Positions 19,850-29,309 of a stretch of DNA of 64,000 nucleotides are shown piece by piece (position 1 is the stretch's first letter; each line of letters starts with the position of its first letter). The stretch covers positions 248,001-312,000 of the forward strand of contig JACKCC010000008.1 of the NCBI GenBank assembly GCA_020634245.1, read 5' to 3'. The notes under the pieces were generated by a model. That model saw only the letters and a program-made list of their open reading frames with translations, ran no database searches and was not told where the DNA came from. The position numbers and the translations under genes are program-made. The DNA is from Ardenticatenaceae bacterium. Its GTDB lineage: Bacteria > Chloroflexota > Anaerolineae > Promineifilales > Promineifilaceae.

Positions 19850-21583
19850 ATGTCAAAAAAAAACCTTATCATTGTGATCCTGTTACTCATAGCCGCCCTT
19901 ACCCTCGTTGCTTGTGGTGGCACACAAGAAGTAAGCGCCCCAGATGACGAAGCCGTTTCCAGCACAACTGAGGAACAACCAGCGCCCGAAGAACCCGCCG
20001 CCGAAGAACCTGCTGCTGAGGAACCCGCCCCAGCCGAACGCAAAGTCGCCACCTTTATTTGGACCCAGGAATTCGACACCTTAAACCCCATGTATTCCGG
20101 CATGTGGTTTGTGTTCGTCACCTATGATCTCTGGAATGCCCCCGCCTGGTACTTCGATAAAGATAACACCCCACAACCCAATATCCTCACCGAAATGCCC
20201 TCCGAAGACAACGGCGGCATCACCGACGAAGGCCGAACCATCACCCTCAAGCTGCGCGATGACATCATGTGGTCGGATGGCACGCCCATCACGGCCAACG
20301 ATTTTGTGTTCACCTATAACATGATCATGGACCCCGGCAACATCGTCCAATCCACCTACCCATATGACCAGTTAACCGATGTAACTGCTACCGATGATCA
20401 AACTGTAGTCATGACCTTCGAAGCGCCGTTTGCCCCCTGGCTGACCATGTGGCGCTACTTACTGCCTGAACACGTCTTGCAGCCCGTCTTTGACGCCGAG
20501 GGCAGCCTGGATGCCGCCGCCTGGAACCTGGCACCAACCGTTGGCGCTGGCCCCTACGTCTTTGACGAATGGGAATCGGGCAGTTTTGCCCGCTTCGTGC
20601 GCAACGATAATTATTACAACGATCCGCCCCTCATCGACGAAATCTTCTTCCGCTTTGTACCCGACGATGCCTCACAAACGGCCGCATTGGTAACCGGTGA
20701 CGGCGACCTGGGTACCTTCATTCCCTACTCAGACGTTCCTACGCTGGAGGATGCCGGTGTCAAGGTTATCAGCGTACCTTCTGGCTACAACGAAGGCTGG
20801 TTCTTTTTCTTCGGCGAAGACGGTCATCCGGCTATCAAAGACCTCAATGTACGCAAAGCTATTGCCTTAGCTCTTGACCGCTTTTCCCTCAGCGAAGATT
20901 TACTGCTGGGCTTGACGGAACCGGCAGCAACGCTGTGGGACAACATGCCCTATGTTGATCCGGCCATTGAACCATATCCATACGATCCTGAAGAAGCTAA
21001 ACGTTTGCTTGATGAAGCCGGTTGGGTAGATAGCAATGGCGACGGAACCCGCGATAAAGATGGCGTGGAACTTGTTTTAACCCATGGCACAACTATCCGC
21101 GAAATCCGCCAAGATGCCCAAGCTGTGGCCCAGCAGCAGTTGGCTGAAGTCGGGATTGGTCTAGAGATTTTAAGCTACGATGCCGACATCTTCTTCGAGG
21201 ATTTGAGTAATGGCGGGCCGGCGGCTTCCGGCGAACTGGACATTTTTGAATGGTCCGATGGCCCGGCTGTTTACCCTGATCCCGATCATTATTACTGGTA
21301 TTGCAGCGAAATCCCCACTGCTGATTATCCGAGCGGCGGTAACTGGCAATACCTCTGTGATGAGACGTTGGAGAACCTGTTCACGCTGCAAACGACGCAG
21401 ACCGATTTTGCCGAACGCCAGCAGACTTTCTATGAGATCACCGACTATATGTTCGACAATGTGATCTGGTTGGGCCTCTGGCACGACCCGGACCTGTGGG
21501 CGTTAAGCGATCGTTTGACCAACGTAGAAATGTCAGGCGCATCGCCGTTATACAGCATTGCCCAATGGGATTTGACAGAATAA
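19850..21583 (+). CDS. ABC transporter substrate-binding lipoprotein, family 5 (oligopeptide type)
   Basis: A 577-residue solute-binding protein of the SBP_bac_5 (DppA/OppA) family that would capture peptides or similar solutes outside the membrane. The signal peptide ends in a lipobox LTLVAC (Cys at about 23), followed by an acidic Glu/Pro/Ala tether to about residue 63. Family stretches are GRTITLKLRDDIMWSDGTPITANDFVFTYN (about 125-155) and the DSNGDGTRDKDG loop near residue 398. It heads a five-gene operon with two permeases and two ATPases. Ribosome site GGAGGAGAA is strong. Confidence 0.93.
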   Translation: MSKKNLIIVILLLIAALTLVACGGTQEVSAPDDEAVSSTTEEQPAPEEPAAEEPAAEEPAPAERKVATFIWTQEFDTLNPMYSGMWFVFVTYDLWNAPAWYFDKDNTPQPNILTEMPSEDNGGITDEGRTITLKLRDDIMWSDGTPITANDFVFTYNMIMDPGNIVQSTYPYDQLTDVTATDDQTVVMTFEAPFAPWLTMWRYLLPEHVLQPVFDAEGSLDAAAWNLAPTVGAGPYVFDEWESGSFARFVRNDNYYNDPPLIDEIFFRFVPDDASQTAALVTGDGDLGTFIPYSDVPTLEDAGVKVISVPSGYNEGWFFFFGEDGHPAIKDLNVRKAIALALDRFSLSEDLLLGLTEPAATLWDNMPYVDPAIEPYPYDPEEAKRLLDEAGWVDSNGDGTRDKDGVELVLTHGTTIREIRQDAQAVAQQQLAEVGIGLEILSYDADIFFEDLSNGGPAASGELDIFEWSDGPAVYPDPDHYYWYCSEIPTADYPSGGNWQYLCDETLENLFTLQTTQTDFAERQQTFYEITDYMFDNVIWLGLWHDPDLWALSDRLTNVEMSGASPLYSIAQWDLTE

Positions 21584-21606
21584 AGTTCGTTAGTTGAGTC
21601 GTTGAA

Positions 21607-21673
21607 TTGGAGCAGAGGCGCAGGGGCGCAGGGCAGAATCACCCTTGTTCCCCAGCCCCTCTGCTCCCCTGCT
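21607..21673. repeat. G-rich hairpin between binding protein and permease genes
   Basis: GGAGCAGAGGCGCAGGGGC on the left pairs imperfectly with GCCCCTCTGCTCCCCTGC on the right. It is one of several purine/pyrimidine hairpins of this type in intergenic gaps here (23711-23805, 24797-24870, 36100-36162, 45117-45187). In this position it could reduce expression of the downstream permeases relative to the binding protein. Confidence 0.6.
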
Positions 21674-21688
21674 AAAATCGGAGGTTCC

Positions 21689-22723
21689 ATGACGCGCTAC
21701 ATCATCCGCCGCCTGCTGCAAGCCATCCCGCTGTTATTCATTATTAGCGTTATTTTGTTTGTCCTTATGCAAAACATGGGCGATCCCATCGCCACGTTGG
21801 GGGGTCGGCGAGCCACACGTCCGGCCGACCGGGAACGTTTGACGCGGCAGTTGGGATTAGACAAACCCATGCACCTGCAATATTTGTATTGGCTGGCCGG
21901 CAGCGATTGGGATTTATTTGATTTTGACGGAGATGGGATCGAAGAAACACCGGGAACGCGCCTGGGTGTGCTCCGTGGCGATTTTGGCACGTCGATGGTG
22001 AATCGAGGGAAGCCAGTCTGGGAGGTAATTTGGGATCGCATCCCTAATACGCTGATCTTAATGGTTGTGTCGGAGGCGGTGATTATTATCTTCGCCTTAT
22101 TGATAGGTGTTTATTCGGCGCTGCGGCAGTATTCACTGCTGGATCATGTGATCACGGCCGTTTCCTTCATCGGCTATTCGATGCCCATCTTTTTTATTGC
22201 CCTGGTCTCCATTTACATCTTTTCCGTCAACTTCAAGCGCTGGGGGCTGCCCTATTTACCGGCCGTGGGCATGTTTGATCCGCAGGTGGGCAAGACTTGG
22301 GGGCAGGTGGCGCTGCACCTCATTTTGCCGACGGTCAGCATCTCGGTGGTCAGCATCGCCGCCTACAGCCGTTACATTCGCAGCACGATGCTGGAGGTGA
22401 TGAGCCAGGATTACATTCGCACGGCGCGAGCCAAAGGGCTAAAAGGACGCACGGTCATCCTGACCCATGCCCTCAAAAATGCTTCCTTGCCCATTGTCAC
22501 CGTCGTCGGCCTGGATATTCCTCTGCTGCTGGGCGGCGCAGTTGTCACCGAACGCATTTTCGCCTGGCCAGGAATGGGGCGGCTGTTCTTAGACCATGTT
22601 TCCCGTTCCGATTGGGCGGTGGTGATGGGTATTTTGATGCTGCTCTCGGTAGCCGTCATTGTCTTCCAGCTTATCACCGACATCACCTATGCGGCATTAG
22701 ACCCGCGCATTCGATATGATTAG
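21689..22723 (+). CDS. ABC transporter permease, DppB type
   Basis: A 344-residue membrane subunit. The start at 21689 (MTRYIIRRLLQAIPLLFIISVILF) has GGAGG 5 bp upstream and the usual family N-terminus; an in-frame extension back to 21602 runs through a repeat hairpin. Six transmembrane segments are expected, and the EAA loop reads TARAKGLKGRTVILTHALKNASLPIVT. A loop after the first segment contains DFDGDGIEE, an EF-hand-like Asp-rich insertion in a region predicted outside the membrane. Partner of the next permease. Confidence 0.93.
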   Translation: MTRYIIRRLLQAIPLLFIISVILFVLMQNMGDPIATLGGRRATRPADRERLTRQLGLDKPMHLQYLYWLAGSDWDLFDFDGDGIEETPGTRLGVLRGDFGTSMVNRGKPVWEVIWDRIPNTLILMVVSEAVIIIFALLIGVYSALRQYSLLDHVITAVSFIGYSMPIFFIALVSIYIFSVNFKRWGLPYLPAVGMFDPQVGKTWGQVALHLILPTVSISVVSIAAYSRYIRSTMLEVMSQDYIRTARAKGLKGRTVILTHALKNASLPIVTVVGLDIPLLLGGAVVTERIFAWPGMGRLFLDHVSRSDWAVVMGILMLLSVAVIVFQLITDITYAALDPRIRYD

Positions 22724-22732
22724 TCGCCTATT

Positions 22733-22779
22733 GGAGCGCGGTCTGCCAGACCGCCGGCAGACAAGCTGTCTGCGCTCCT
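22733..22779. repeat. Compound hairpin between the two permease genes
   Basis: GGAGCGC and GCGCTCC-type arms enclose two smaller stems, GGTCTGCCAGACC and GCAGACAAGCTGTCTGC. It looks like a dispersed intergenic repeat of the same general style as others in the operon. Confidence 0.5.
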
Positions 22780-22799
22780 GTTATAAAGGTACCTGACTT

Positions 22800-23711
22800 A
22801 TGACGACAATTGACCCGGCAACGGCCGTTTCCACCCCCAAACTAGACGTACTCGAAGCCCCGCCATTAACCCTGGGGCAAATGGCCTGGCGGCGCTTCCG
22901 CCGCCACAAAATGGCCATCTTTGGTACAGTGACCATCATCCTGCTCCTGCTTTACTCATTCGGCGGCGTCCTCATCTTCCCCGAACAAGCCGCCAATGCC
23001 ACCGACACCGGCCTGCGACTCCAGGGTCCATCAACTGACCACCCCTTTGGCACCGACACCATTGGCCGCGACATTCTGGCCCGCACCGTGCACGGCGGCC
23101 GTATCTCCATGCTCATTGGCATCACCGCTGCCCTGCTGGAAATCATGGTCGGCGTCATCATCGGGGCAATTGCCGGTTATTACGGCGGACTGATTGATGC
23201 CATCCTCATGCGTTTCACCGAGGCTATGCTCAACATCCCGCAAATATTTTTGCTCATCGTCATGTCCAAAATTGTGGGGGGCAGTGTCCTGTTTATCATC
23301 ATCATCATCGGCCTGACCAGTTGGATGTATGTGGCCCGCATTGTTCGCGCTGAATTCCTGCATATCAAGGAGAATGAGTTTATCCTGGCGGCCAAAGCGA
23401 TTGGCACGCCGACGAACCAGATCATTTTCAAGCACATCCTGCCCAACAGCATTGCTCCCATCGTCGTTTCGGCGACGCTGAGCGTGGCCAATGCCATTCT
23501 GGCCGAAGCGTATATCAGCTTTTTGGGACTGGGCGTGCAGCCGCCGACGCCGACCTGGGGCAACATGCTCGATGGCTCGTACAATTACATCGAAACGGCC
23601 CCCTGGCTGTGGATTTTCCCCGGCCTGCTCATCGTGCTGACGGTGCTCAGCATTAACTTTGTCGGTGACGGTCTGCGTGATGCATTGGACCCGCGCAGTC
23701 GGACGGTTTAA
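22800..23711 (+). CDS. ABC transporter permease, DppC type
   Basis: A 303-residue membrane subunit pairing with the DppB-type permease. The N-terminal cytoplasmic tail contains the OppC_N segment LTLGQMAWRRFRRHKMAIFG before the first transmembrane helix. The typical HPFGTDTIGRDILARTVHGGRISM motif is present at about residue 80-103, as is the EAA loop AAKAIGTPTNQIIFKHILPNSIAPI. The C-terminus ends GDGLRDALDPR as usual. Ribosome site is AAGGTACCTGACTT, weak. Confidence 0.94.
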   Translation: MTTIDPATAVSTPKLDVLEAPPLTLGQMAWRRFRRHKMAIFGTVTIILLLLYSFGGVLIFPEQAANATDTGLRLQGPSTDHPFGTDTIGRDILARTVHGGRISMLIGITAALLEIMVGVIIGAIAGYYGGLIDAILMRFTEAMLNIPQIFLLIVMSKIVGGSVLFIIIIIGLTSWMYVARIVRAEFLHIKENEFILAAKAIGTPTNQIIFKHILPNSIAPIVVSATLSVANAILAEAYISFLGLGVQPPTPTWGNMLDGSYNYIETAPWLWIFPGLLIVLTVLSINFVGDGLRDALDPRSRTV

Positions 23712-23805
23712 GGAACAGGGGTGAGAGGGTGCAGGGGTGAAAGGGTGAATGGTTCTTCCCCGCCCCCCTGTTCCCCGCGATCTTTGGTCGCTGCGCCCCC
23801 TGCAA
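23711..23805. repeat. G-rich GGGTGAA-type hairpin
   Basis: Purine-rich units GGTGAGAGGGTGCAGGGGTG and GGGTGAA are followed by complementary pyrimidine-rich CCCCCCTGTTCCCC and GCCCCCTGCA. It fills most of the 113-bp gap between the DppC- and DppD-type genes. Confidence 0.55.
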
Positions 23806-23824
23806 TGATTGGGAGAATAACATT

Positions 23825-24814
23825 TTGAACCCATCCAATACAATCCTCGAAGTAGACAATCTTCAGGTGCAGTTTGAGACGCCGGAGGGAATTGTTCATG
23901 CAGTAAATGGCATTTCCTACCAGGTTAAGGAAGGTGAAGCGGTGGCCGTGGTCGGCGAAAGCGGCTGCGGCAAGTCGGTGAGCATGATGTCCATCCTGGG
24001 GCTGATTCCGATACCGCCGGGCAAGATTGTAAACGGCCGTGCCACCTGGCTAAACCGTGACCTCATCAAACTGCCCGAAGAAGAAATGGAAGAAATACGC
24101 GGCGGCGAAATCGGGATGATCTTTCAAGACCCGATGACCTCGCTCAATCCGGTTCTAAGCATTGAGCGGCAGCTCACCGAAGCGCTGCGCAAACATTACG
24201 ACATGGAACTGGAACCGGCCCGTAAACGGGCCGTCGAACTGCTGGAACTGGTGGGCATCCCCGACGCTGAGCGCCGCTTGGGTGATTATCCACACCAGTT
24301 TTCCGGCGGCATGCGCCAGCGGGTGATGATCGCCATGATGCTGGCCTGCAATCCTACGCTGCTCATCGCCGACGAGCCGACGACGGCGCTGGATGTCACC
24401 ATCCAGGCCCAAATCGTCGATCTGGTCATCCGCATGCGTGAGAAAATGGGTATGGCCATGATCTGGATCACCCACGATTTGGGCGTCGTCGCCGGTCTGG
24501 CCGACCGGGTGATCGTGATGTATGCCGGTTATATTGTGGAAGAAGCGGTGGTGGATGATTTGTATGAACGGCCGTCACACCCCTACACACTGGCGCTGCT
24601 GGCCGCCCTGCCCCGCGTGGATCGACGACGTGAACACCGACTAAAATCGATCCCCGGCGCGCCGCCCAATCTGTTGGTAGAACCGCACGGTTGCCCCTTC
24701 GCCCCGCGCTGCGACTACATCATCGACCAATGCCGCGCCGAAATGCCGCCGCTGGCCCCAGTTGGCCCAAACCACAAAGCAGCCTGCTGGAGAAGTGAAG
24801 AGGTGAGCGGGTGA
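23825..24814 (+). CDS. ABC transporter ATPase, DppD type
   Basis: A 329-residue nucleotide-binding subunit. Walker [12 protein letters not shown] (about 41-51), Q-loop [12 protein letters not shown], signature [15 protein letters not shown], Walker [13 protein letters not shown] and switch His in [15 protein letters not shown] are all intact. The C-terminal oligo_HPY extension [14 protein letters not shown] carries four Cys that bind an iron-sulfur cluster in some homologues. Works with the DppF-type ATPase that follows. TTG lies three bases before the ATG. Confidence 0.95.
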   Translation: MNPSNTILEVDNLQVQFETPEGIVHAVNGISYQVKEGEAVAVVGESGCGKSVSMMSILGLIPIPPGKIVNGRATWLNRDLIKLPEEEMEEIRGGEIGMIFQDPMTSLNPVLSIERQLTEALRKHYDMELEPARKRAVELLELVGIPDAERRLGDYPHQFSGGMRQRVMIAMMLACNPTLLIADEPTTALDVTIQAQIVDLVIRMREKMGMAMIWITHDLGVVAGLADRVIVMYAGYIVEEAVVDDLYERPSHPYTLALLAALPRVDRRREHRLKSIPGAPPNLLVEPHGCPFAPRCDYIIDQCRAEMPPLAPVGPNHKAACWRSEEVSG

Positions 24815-24870
24815 AAGGGCGAAGGGGTGAACGTTTATCACCCTTTCACCTCTTCACCCTTTCATTCATG
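24797..24870. repeat. G-rich GGGTGAA-type hairpin
   Basis: GAAGAGGTGAGCGGGTGAAAGGGCGAAGGGGTGA-like purine strand is followed by its pyrimidine complement CACCCTTTCACCTCTTCACCCTTTC. The left arm overlaps the 3' end of the DppD-type gene and codes its last residues (EEVSG), so the repeat defines that C-terminus. Confidence 0.65.
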
Positions 24871-24884
24871 CACGGGAGAAGGCA

Positions 24885-25904
24885 ATGAACAACAACACTC
24901 TAGTGACCGTCAAAAATCTCAAAAAACATTTTCCCATCCAGCGCGGGATTGTCGTCCAGCGGACTGTGGGCGCGGTGAAGGCGGTGGATGGCATCAGCTT
25001 CAACATCGCTCGCGGCGAGACGCTGGGGCTGGTGGGCGAGAGCGGCTGCGGCAAGAGCACGGCCGGCCGCACGTTGCTGGGTCTCTACCCAGCTACAGAT
25101 GGCCAGATTACGATTGACGGCCTGGATGTGCGTACTGCCAAAGGCAAAGAGCTGCTGGCCGTGCGGCGCAAGGCGCAGATGATTTTCCAGGACCCGTTCG
25201 CTTCGCTTAATCCACGCTGGACGGTCAATTCGATTGTCAGCGAGCCACTGCGCGTACACAAGCTGCTGCCCAATGAAAAGGAACGGGCCGACCGGGTAAA
25301 AGAACTACTGGAGTTGGTAGGTCTCAGCAGTCGTTATGTCAATCGATTCCCCCATGAATTCTCCGGGGGGCAGCGGCAGCGTATCGGTGTGGCCCGCGCC
25401 CTGGCTTCCGAGCCGGATTTCATCGTCTGCGATGAGCCGATTTCGGCGTTGGATGTGTCGATTCAGGCCCAGGTGGTCAATTTGTTAGAGGATTTGCAGG
25501 CCCAGTTTAATCTGACCTACCTGTTCATCGCCCACGATTTGAGCATGGTCCGCCACATTTGCAGCCGCGTGGCGGTGATGTACCTGGGGGTAATGGCCGA
25601 ACTGGCCGGGAAGGATGAGCTGTACGAAAATCCGCTGCATCCGTATACCCAGGCGTTGTTATCGGCCGTTCCCGTGCCCGACCCCAAAACATCGCGTAAA
25701 CGGCAGCGCATCATCCTTACCGGTGACGTACCCAGCCCGATTGACCCGCCATCCGGCTGCCGCTTTCACACCCGCTGCCCCATCGCCCAGCCGCACTGTG
25801 CCCAGGTGGAACCGGCCTGGCGCGAAGTGGGGACGGGCCATTTTGTCGCCTGCCATGAGGTAGAGCCAAAGTTTGTGCCGGAGAAGAGCCTGGACGCGTA
25901 CTGA
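24885..25904 (+). CDS. ABC transporter ATPase, DppF type
   Basis: A 339-residue nucleotide-binding subunit, last gene of the operon. The N-terminus [16 protein letters not shown] and Walker [14 protein letters not shown] match DppF/OppF. Q-loop [12 protein letters not shown], signature [15 protein letters not shown], Walker [13 protein letters not shown] and switch [12 protein letters not shown] are complete. The C-terminal oligo_HPY extension has [16 protein letters not shown]. No terminator hairpin is obvious after it; the BrnT promoter follows at once. Confidence 0.95.
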   Translation: MNNNTLVTVKNLKKHFPIQRGIVVQRTVGAVKAVDGISFNIARGETLGLVGESGCGKSTAGRTLLGLYPATDGQITIDGLDVRTAKGKELLAVRRKAQMIFQDPFASLNPRWTVNSIVSEPLRVHKLLPNEKERADRVKELLELVGLSSRYVNRFPHEFSGGQRQRIGVARALASEPDFIVCDEPISALDVSIQAQVVNLLEDLQAQFNLTYLFIAHDLSMVRHICSRVAVMYLGVMAELAGKDELYENPLHPYTQALLSAVPVPDPKTSRKRQRIILTGDVPSPIDPPSGCRFHTRCPIAQPHCAQVEPAWREVGTGHFVACHEVEPKFVPEKSLDAY

Positions 25905-25920
25905 CACGGAAAAGCGTGGA

Positions 25921-25949
25921 TTGACATATATGCATATTATACATATAAT
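25921..25949 (+). promoter_or_regulatory. Consensus promoter of brnTA with AT-rich palindrome
   Basis: TTGACA (25921-25926), exactly 17 bp, then TATAAT (25944-25949): a full consensus promoter. The spacer holds the palindrome ATATGCATAT, a likely operator for the BrnA antitoxin. The predicted start of transcription is about 25956, so the brnT message would have almost no leader. Confidence 0.85.
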
Positions 25950-25957
25950 GCCAGAAA

Positions 25958-26224
25958 ATGAAGTTTCAATTTGATCCGGCGAAGGCAAAAAGCAATCTCA
26001 GGAAACACGGCATCTCCTTTGCTGATGCGGAAGGCATTTTTTACGATCCTTTGGCCATTCACACAGAAGACCCTTACACTGAAGGTGAAGAAAGGTGGAT
26101 TGCGGTAGGTATGGGAAGCGCCAACCAGATTCTCGTCGTTGTTTATACGTTTCGCGGCGACGAAATAAGGCTTATCTCGGTTCGACGGGCCACACGTCGT
26201 GAGGTGAAAGATTATGAAAGCTGA
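25958..26224 (+). CDS. brnT: BrnT-family ribonuclease toxin
   Basis: An 88-residue type II toxin. BrnT has a RelE-like fold and cuts RNA. The sequence FDPAKAKSNLRKHGISFADAEGIFYDP, then EERWIAVGM and RLISVRRATRREVKDYE, follows the family from end to end. The gene overlaps the antitoxin gene by 11 bases, as in typical brnTA operons. A consensus promoter ends 8 bp before the ATG and no ribosome site fits in between, so translation is probably leaderless. Confidence 0.93.
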   Translation: MKFQFDPAKAKSNLRKHGISFADAEGIFYDPLAIHTEDPYTEGEERWIAVGMGSANQILVVVYTFRGDEIRLISVRRATRREVKDYES

Positions 26225-26471
26225 ATATGATTTTTCGAAGGGTAAACGCGGGGCAATTCTGACTAGTAAAGGCAAAACCCGTATTACAATTTATATTGAC
26301 GACGCGATCCTTGAAGAATTTCGTGCCAGAGCAGAAGGGGCGGGAACTGGCTATCAAACGATGATCAATGACGCACTCAAAGAATACCTGACCGAAAGAT
26401 ATGAACCTCCGGTTACAGAATCTGTCCTAAGGCGGGTCTTACAAGAGGAGATGCCAAAGTGGGAGAAGTGA
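26214..26471 (+). CDS. brnA: BrnA-family antitoxin
   Basis: An 85-residue antitoxin and autorepressor. Residues about 20-65 form a ribbon-helix-helix: GKTRITIYIDDAILEEFRARAEGAGTGYQTMINDALKEYL. The first 15 residues and the tail would wrap the toxin. The start overlaps the end of brnT; AAAGATTATG provides only a weak ribosome site, consistent with coupling to toxin translation. Binding to the palindrome at 25929-25938 is inferred. Confidence 0.92.
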   Translation: MKAEYDFSKGKRGAILTSKGKTRITIYIDDAILEEFRARAEGAGTGYQTMINDALKEYLTERYEPPVTESVLRRVLQEEMPKWEK

Positions 26472-26542
26472 GGTGGAGTTGGAGAGTGGGGTGGAAACGG
26501 CCGTGAATAGTTTGAGCAAACGATCATTTTGAGATAAACGAT

Positions 26543-27298
26543 ATGGACACTAATGTCGATAAAATGTTGCAATATTGTTCCAGCATAGCCAGTGAATTTT
26601 CTGCACGACTGAATAGAATTCGAGCATATGTACCTAATCACAAACCAAGCGCCGGGGTTGCCAATGAAGCTATTCTGAGGAACTTTCTTGCCCAACTTTC
26701 TGCGGCGCGATACGCGGTCGGGCAAGGTTTTATATGTGACCCGGTTATGCCGGAACTGGTGAGTCGGCAATGCGACATACTTGTATATGATCAGCATAGC
26801 TATCCATTAGTGTATTCTGAAGGGGATATTAACGTTGTTTTCCCCCATGCAGTCGAAATGCTCATTGAAGTAAAGACAGGACTATCCAAACAAGCTTTGC
26901 GGGATGCGTTGGACAATATTGGTACTGCAAAACAGATGAAGCCCTCAATCAATGGTGTGATTTTCGCCTTTGAGTCCCCCAAGACAAGTACGATCATTAA
27001 AAACCTGCAAGAATGTTCAGCTGGCGTAACATTACAACATTTGCCTATCGCCATACTTTTACTTGACAAAGGCACTATCATTCATCGTTGGCCAGGCACC
27101 GGGGATGGTGGGAAAGATAACCCTTACCAAGTTTGTGTCAGTAGTCAAAATATGCCTGGTACAGTAATAGCTTTTCTATTGTTACTCTTTTTTGATGTTT
27201 TAATGCAAGGTGTATGGGGTGGTGCCAGTGTTGTGAATATGTTACAGAAACTACTGGCTGATGATACAGCGGTGTTGCTGGATGAATTGATACCATAA
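26543..27298 (+). CDS. DUF6602-like protein with PD-(D/E)XK nuclease fold
   Basis: A 251-residue protein. The region SAGVANEAILRNFLAQLSAARYAVGQGFICD then QCDILVYD (Asp78) and MLIEVKTGLSKQAL (Glu109, Lys111) has the D...ExK pattern of a nuclease-like core and matches what is called DUF6602 in my memory of the family. Such proteins are often near defence genes. It sits between two toxin-antitoxin pairs and is AT-richer than the dpp operon, suggesting acquisition. No target or partner can be named. Confidence 0.65.
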   Translation: MDTNVDKMLQYCSSIASEFSARLNRIRAYVPNHKPSAGVANEAILRNFLAQLSAARYAVGQGFICDPVMPELVSRQCDILVYDQHSYPLVYSEGDINVVFPHAVEMLIEVKTGLSKQALRDALDNIGTAKQMKPSINGVIFAFESPKTSTIIKNLQECSAGVTLQHLPIAILLLDKGTIIHRWPGTGDGGKDNPYQVCVSSQNMPGTVIAFLLLLFFDVLMQGVWGGASVVNMLQKLLADDTAVLLDELIP

Positions 27299-27336
27299 TT
27301 CAGTTGTATCACGCCTTTCAATAAAAGGAACTCCCC

Positions 27337-29196
27337 ATGACCACACCCATCAAAATCGAAGAAAAATATGAACGAAATGGCTGGCCGGCCGTCAAACGAC
27401 CCGACATCAAACCACCTGACGGCTGGAGCCTGGAACTGATCAACTCCGTCAACCTGATCCACCATCACCGGCTGTCGCCGGATGGGCAGACGCTGGCTTT
27501 TTGCTGGCAGAGAGACGGCGAGACCAACATTTATACGGTTCCGGCAGGCGGTGGCTGGCCGCAGCGTATCACCGTGGGGCGCAAGCCAACCGTGTACTGG
27601 ATGGATCGCGCGCCGCAGTGGTCGGGTGACGGCCGTTTCCTCACCTTCACCATGAACGGACACGTCCACGTCGCCCCCGCCGATGGCACCGGATTGGCCA
27701 AAAAGATCAGCGACTTCACCGATGGGGCCTACGCACCGGTGTGGCTGCCGGACAGCAATCGGCTTATCGTCGGCGTGTCGCGGCAGGAGTGCAGCAAGCT
27801 GCTGCTCACCGACCGGGATGGAAGCTGGCCCCGCGCCCTGACCACAGGCGAAGAAGGGGATGATTTTGATGCGCAGCCCTCGCCGCAGGGTGATTTCATC
27901 GCCTATGCCCACCGCCCTCTCAACGACCTCAACCGCCTCGATTTGCGCCTGGTCGAGGTGGAAACGGGACAGGTGCGCCAGTTGGTTGGCGCGCCCAAGC
28001 AAAAAAGCTGGTTCCCCCGCTGGTCGCCCGATGGCCAATGGATCGCCTTCCTCTCGCAGCGGCCCAACTTTAACGAGGTGTGGCTGATACGGCCGGATGG
28101 CTCCGGCGAGCACCAGTTGACCCATTTGGGGCACGACGTGGGCGAATTTAGTTGGTCGCCGGACGGCCGTACCCTGGTTGCCACCATCAATCGCGGCGGC
28201 GCAATGGATTTGGCGCTTATCGACGCCGACAGCGGCGCGGTGACCGATTTGCGCACCGGATTAGGTATTTATGTGCGACCTTGCTGGTCACCTGATGGCA
28301 GCTATCTCACCGTCGAATACGAAAATGCCACCACCCCGCCTGACCTCTACCGCGTTGAAGTGGATGGCGGGGCGATGACCCAGCTTACCTTCTCCAATCC
28401 GCCGGCGCTGGCCCGCCTGCCGCAAGTCACGCCAGAGCGCATCAGCTACCAGAGCTACGACGACCTGGAAATCCACGCCTTCCTCTACAAGCCGGCGAAG
28501 CCCAACGGCGCGGCCATCCTGCGCCCGCACGGCGGCCCCACCGACCAGTGGCGTTTTGATTGGGATCCGCTAACCCAATATTTGGTCGCCAAAGGGTACA
28601 CCTTCGTCGCGCCCAACTTCCGCGGCAGCACCGGCTACGGCGTTGCCTTTGAGCATGGCAATTACGACAACTGGGGCGTCGGCGACACGCAAGACTGCCT
28701 GTACGGGGCACGCTATTTGCATACGCTGGACTGGGTCAACCCGGCCAAAATCAGCATTTTTGGCTCCAGCTACGGCGGCTACATGGTCGCCTGCTGTTTG
28801 GCCCGCGACCCCGACTACCTGTTTGCCTGCGGCGTCAGCAAGTACGGCGACGCCGACCTTTATACCTCCTGGGCGCAGTGTGAACGGGAAACGCGGCTGT
28901 ACACGGAGATGCAGCTGGGCCATCCCACGACCAACTGGCAGGTCTACCTCGACGCCTCGCCCCTTTTGCAAATCGAGAATGTGCAGAAGCCCATCCTCCT
29001 GCTGCACGGCCTATTGGACGACATCGTGCCGCCGCAGTCGTCGGAAATTTGGGCCGAGGCGATGCGCCGCGCCGGGAAGACGTTTGAGTATAAGACGTAC
29101 GCCGATGAGCCGCACGGTTTCCTCAAGCATGAGACGGAAATGGATTACCAGCGCCGCCTGGAAATTTTTATGGATTGGTATCTGGTGCCGCGATGA
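27337..29196 (+). CDS. S9-family prolyl oligopeptidase/acylaminoacyl peptidase
   Basis: A 619-residue serine peptidase with no signal peptide, so cytoplasmic. The first 360 residues are a TolB-like beta-propeller with repeats such as PRWSPDGQWIAFLSQRP and FSWSPDGRTLVATI. The alpha/beta-hydrolase part has the nucleophile Ser478 in GSSYGGYM, Asp561 or Asp562 in HGLLDDIVPP and His593 in DEPHGF, an intact triad. It would trim short peptides or N-acyl amino acids. GC is high and ACGGCCGT present twice, so it looks native, flanked by acquired-looking genes. Confidence 0.94.
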   Translation: MTTPIKIEEKYERNGWPAVKRPDIKPPDGWSLELINSVNLIHHHRLSPDGQTLAFCWQRDGETNIYTVPAGGGWPQRITVGRKPTVYWMDRAPQWSGDGRFLTFTMNGHVHVAPADGTGLAKKISDFTDGAYAPVWLPDSNRLIVGVSRQECSKLLLTDRDGSWPRALTTGEEGDDFDAQPSPQGDFIAYAHRPLNDLNRLDLRLVEVETGQVRQLVGAPKQKSWFPRWSPDGQWIAFLSQRPNFNEVWLIRPDGSGEHQLTHLGHDVGEFSWSPDGRTLVATINRGGAMDLALIDADSGAVTDLRTGLGIYVRPCWSPDGSYLTVEYENATTPPDLYRVEVDGGAMTQLTFSNPPALARLPQVTPERISYQSYDDLEIHAFLYKPAKPNGAAILRPHGGPTDQWRFDWDPLTQYLVAKGYTFVAPNFRGSTGYGVAFEHGNYDNWGVGDTQDCLYGARYLHTLDWVNPAKISIFGSSYGGYMVACCLARDPDYLFACGVSKYGDADLYTSWAQCERETRLYTEMQLGHPTTNWQVYLDASPLLQIENVQKPILLLHGLLDDIVPPQSSEIWAEAMRRAGKTFEYKTYADEPHGFLKHETEMDYQRRLEIFMDWYLVPR

Positions 29197-29274
29197 TTGG
29201 GTACGGCCGTTACTCCACCTCCTCACCCTCTCCCCATCAACTTTGCTCGATGGACAGTGGAAAATTTCGTTAAA

Positions 29275-29303
29275 TTGACAAGTGTCACGTGACGGATTAC
29301 ACT
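29275..29303 (+). promoter_or_regulatory. Promoter and palindromic operator of higBA
   Basis: TTGACA (29275-29280), 17 bp, TACACT (29298-29303). The spacer contains GTCACGTGAC (29284-29293), a perfect 10-bp palindrome between the -35 and -10 boxes, a good site for HigA repression. Transcription should begin about at the higB ATG (29310), giving a leaderless message. Confidence 0.8.
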
Positions 29304-29309
29304 TAGCGT

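Noticed and set aside
21900..21990. DFDGDGIEE in the DppB-type permease as a calcium sensor
   Set aside because: A short Asp-rich loop is common in exported Chloroflexota sequences and a single EF-like loop is not enough to support a function.
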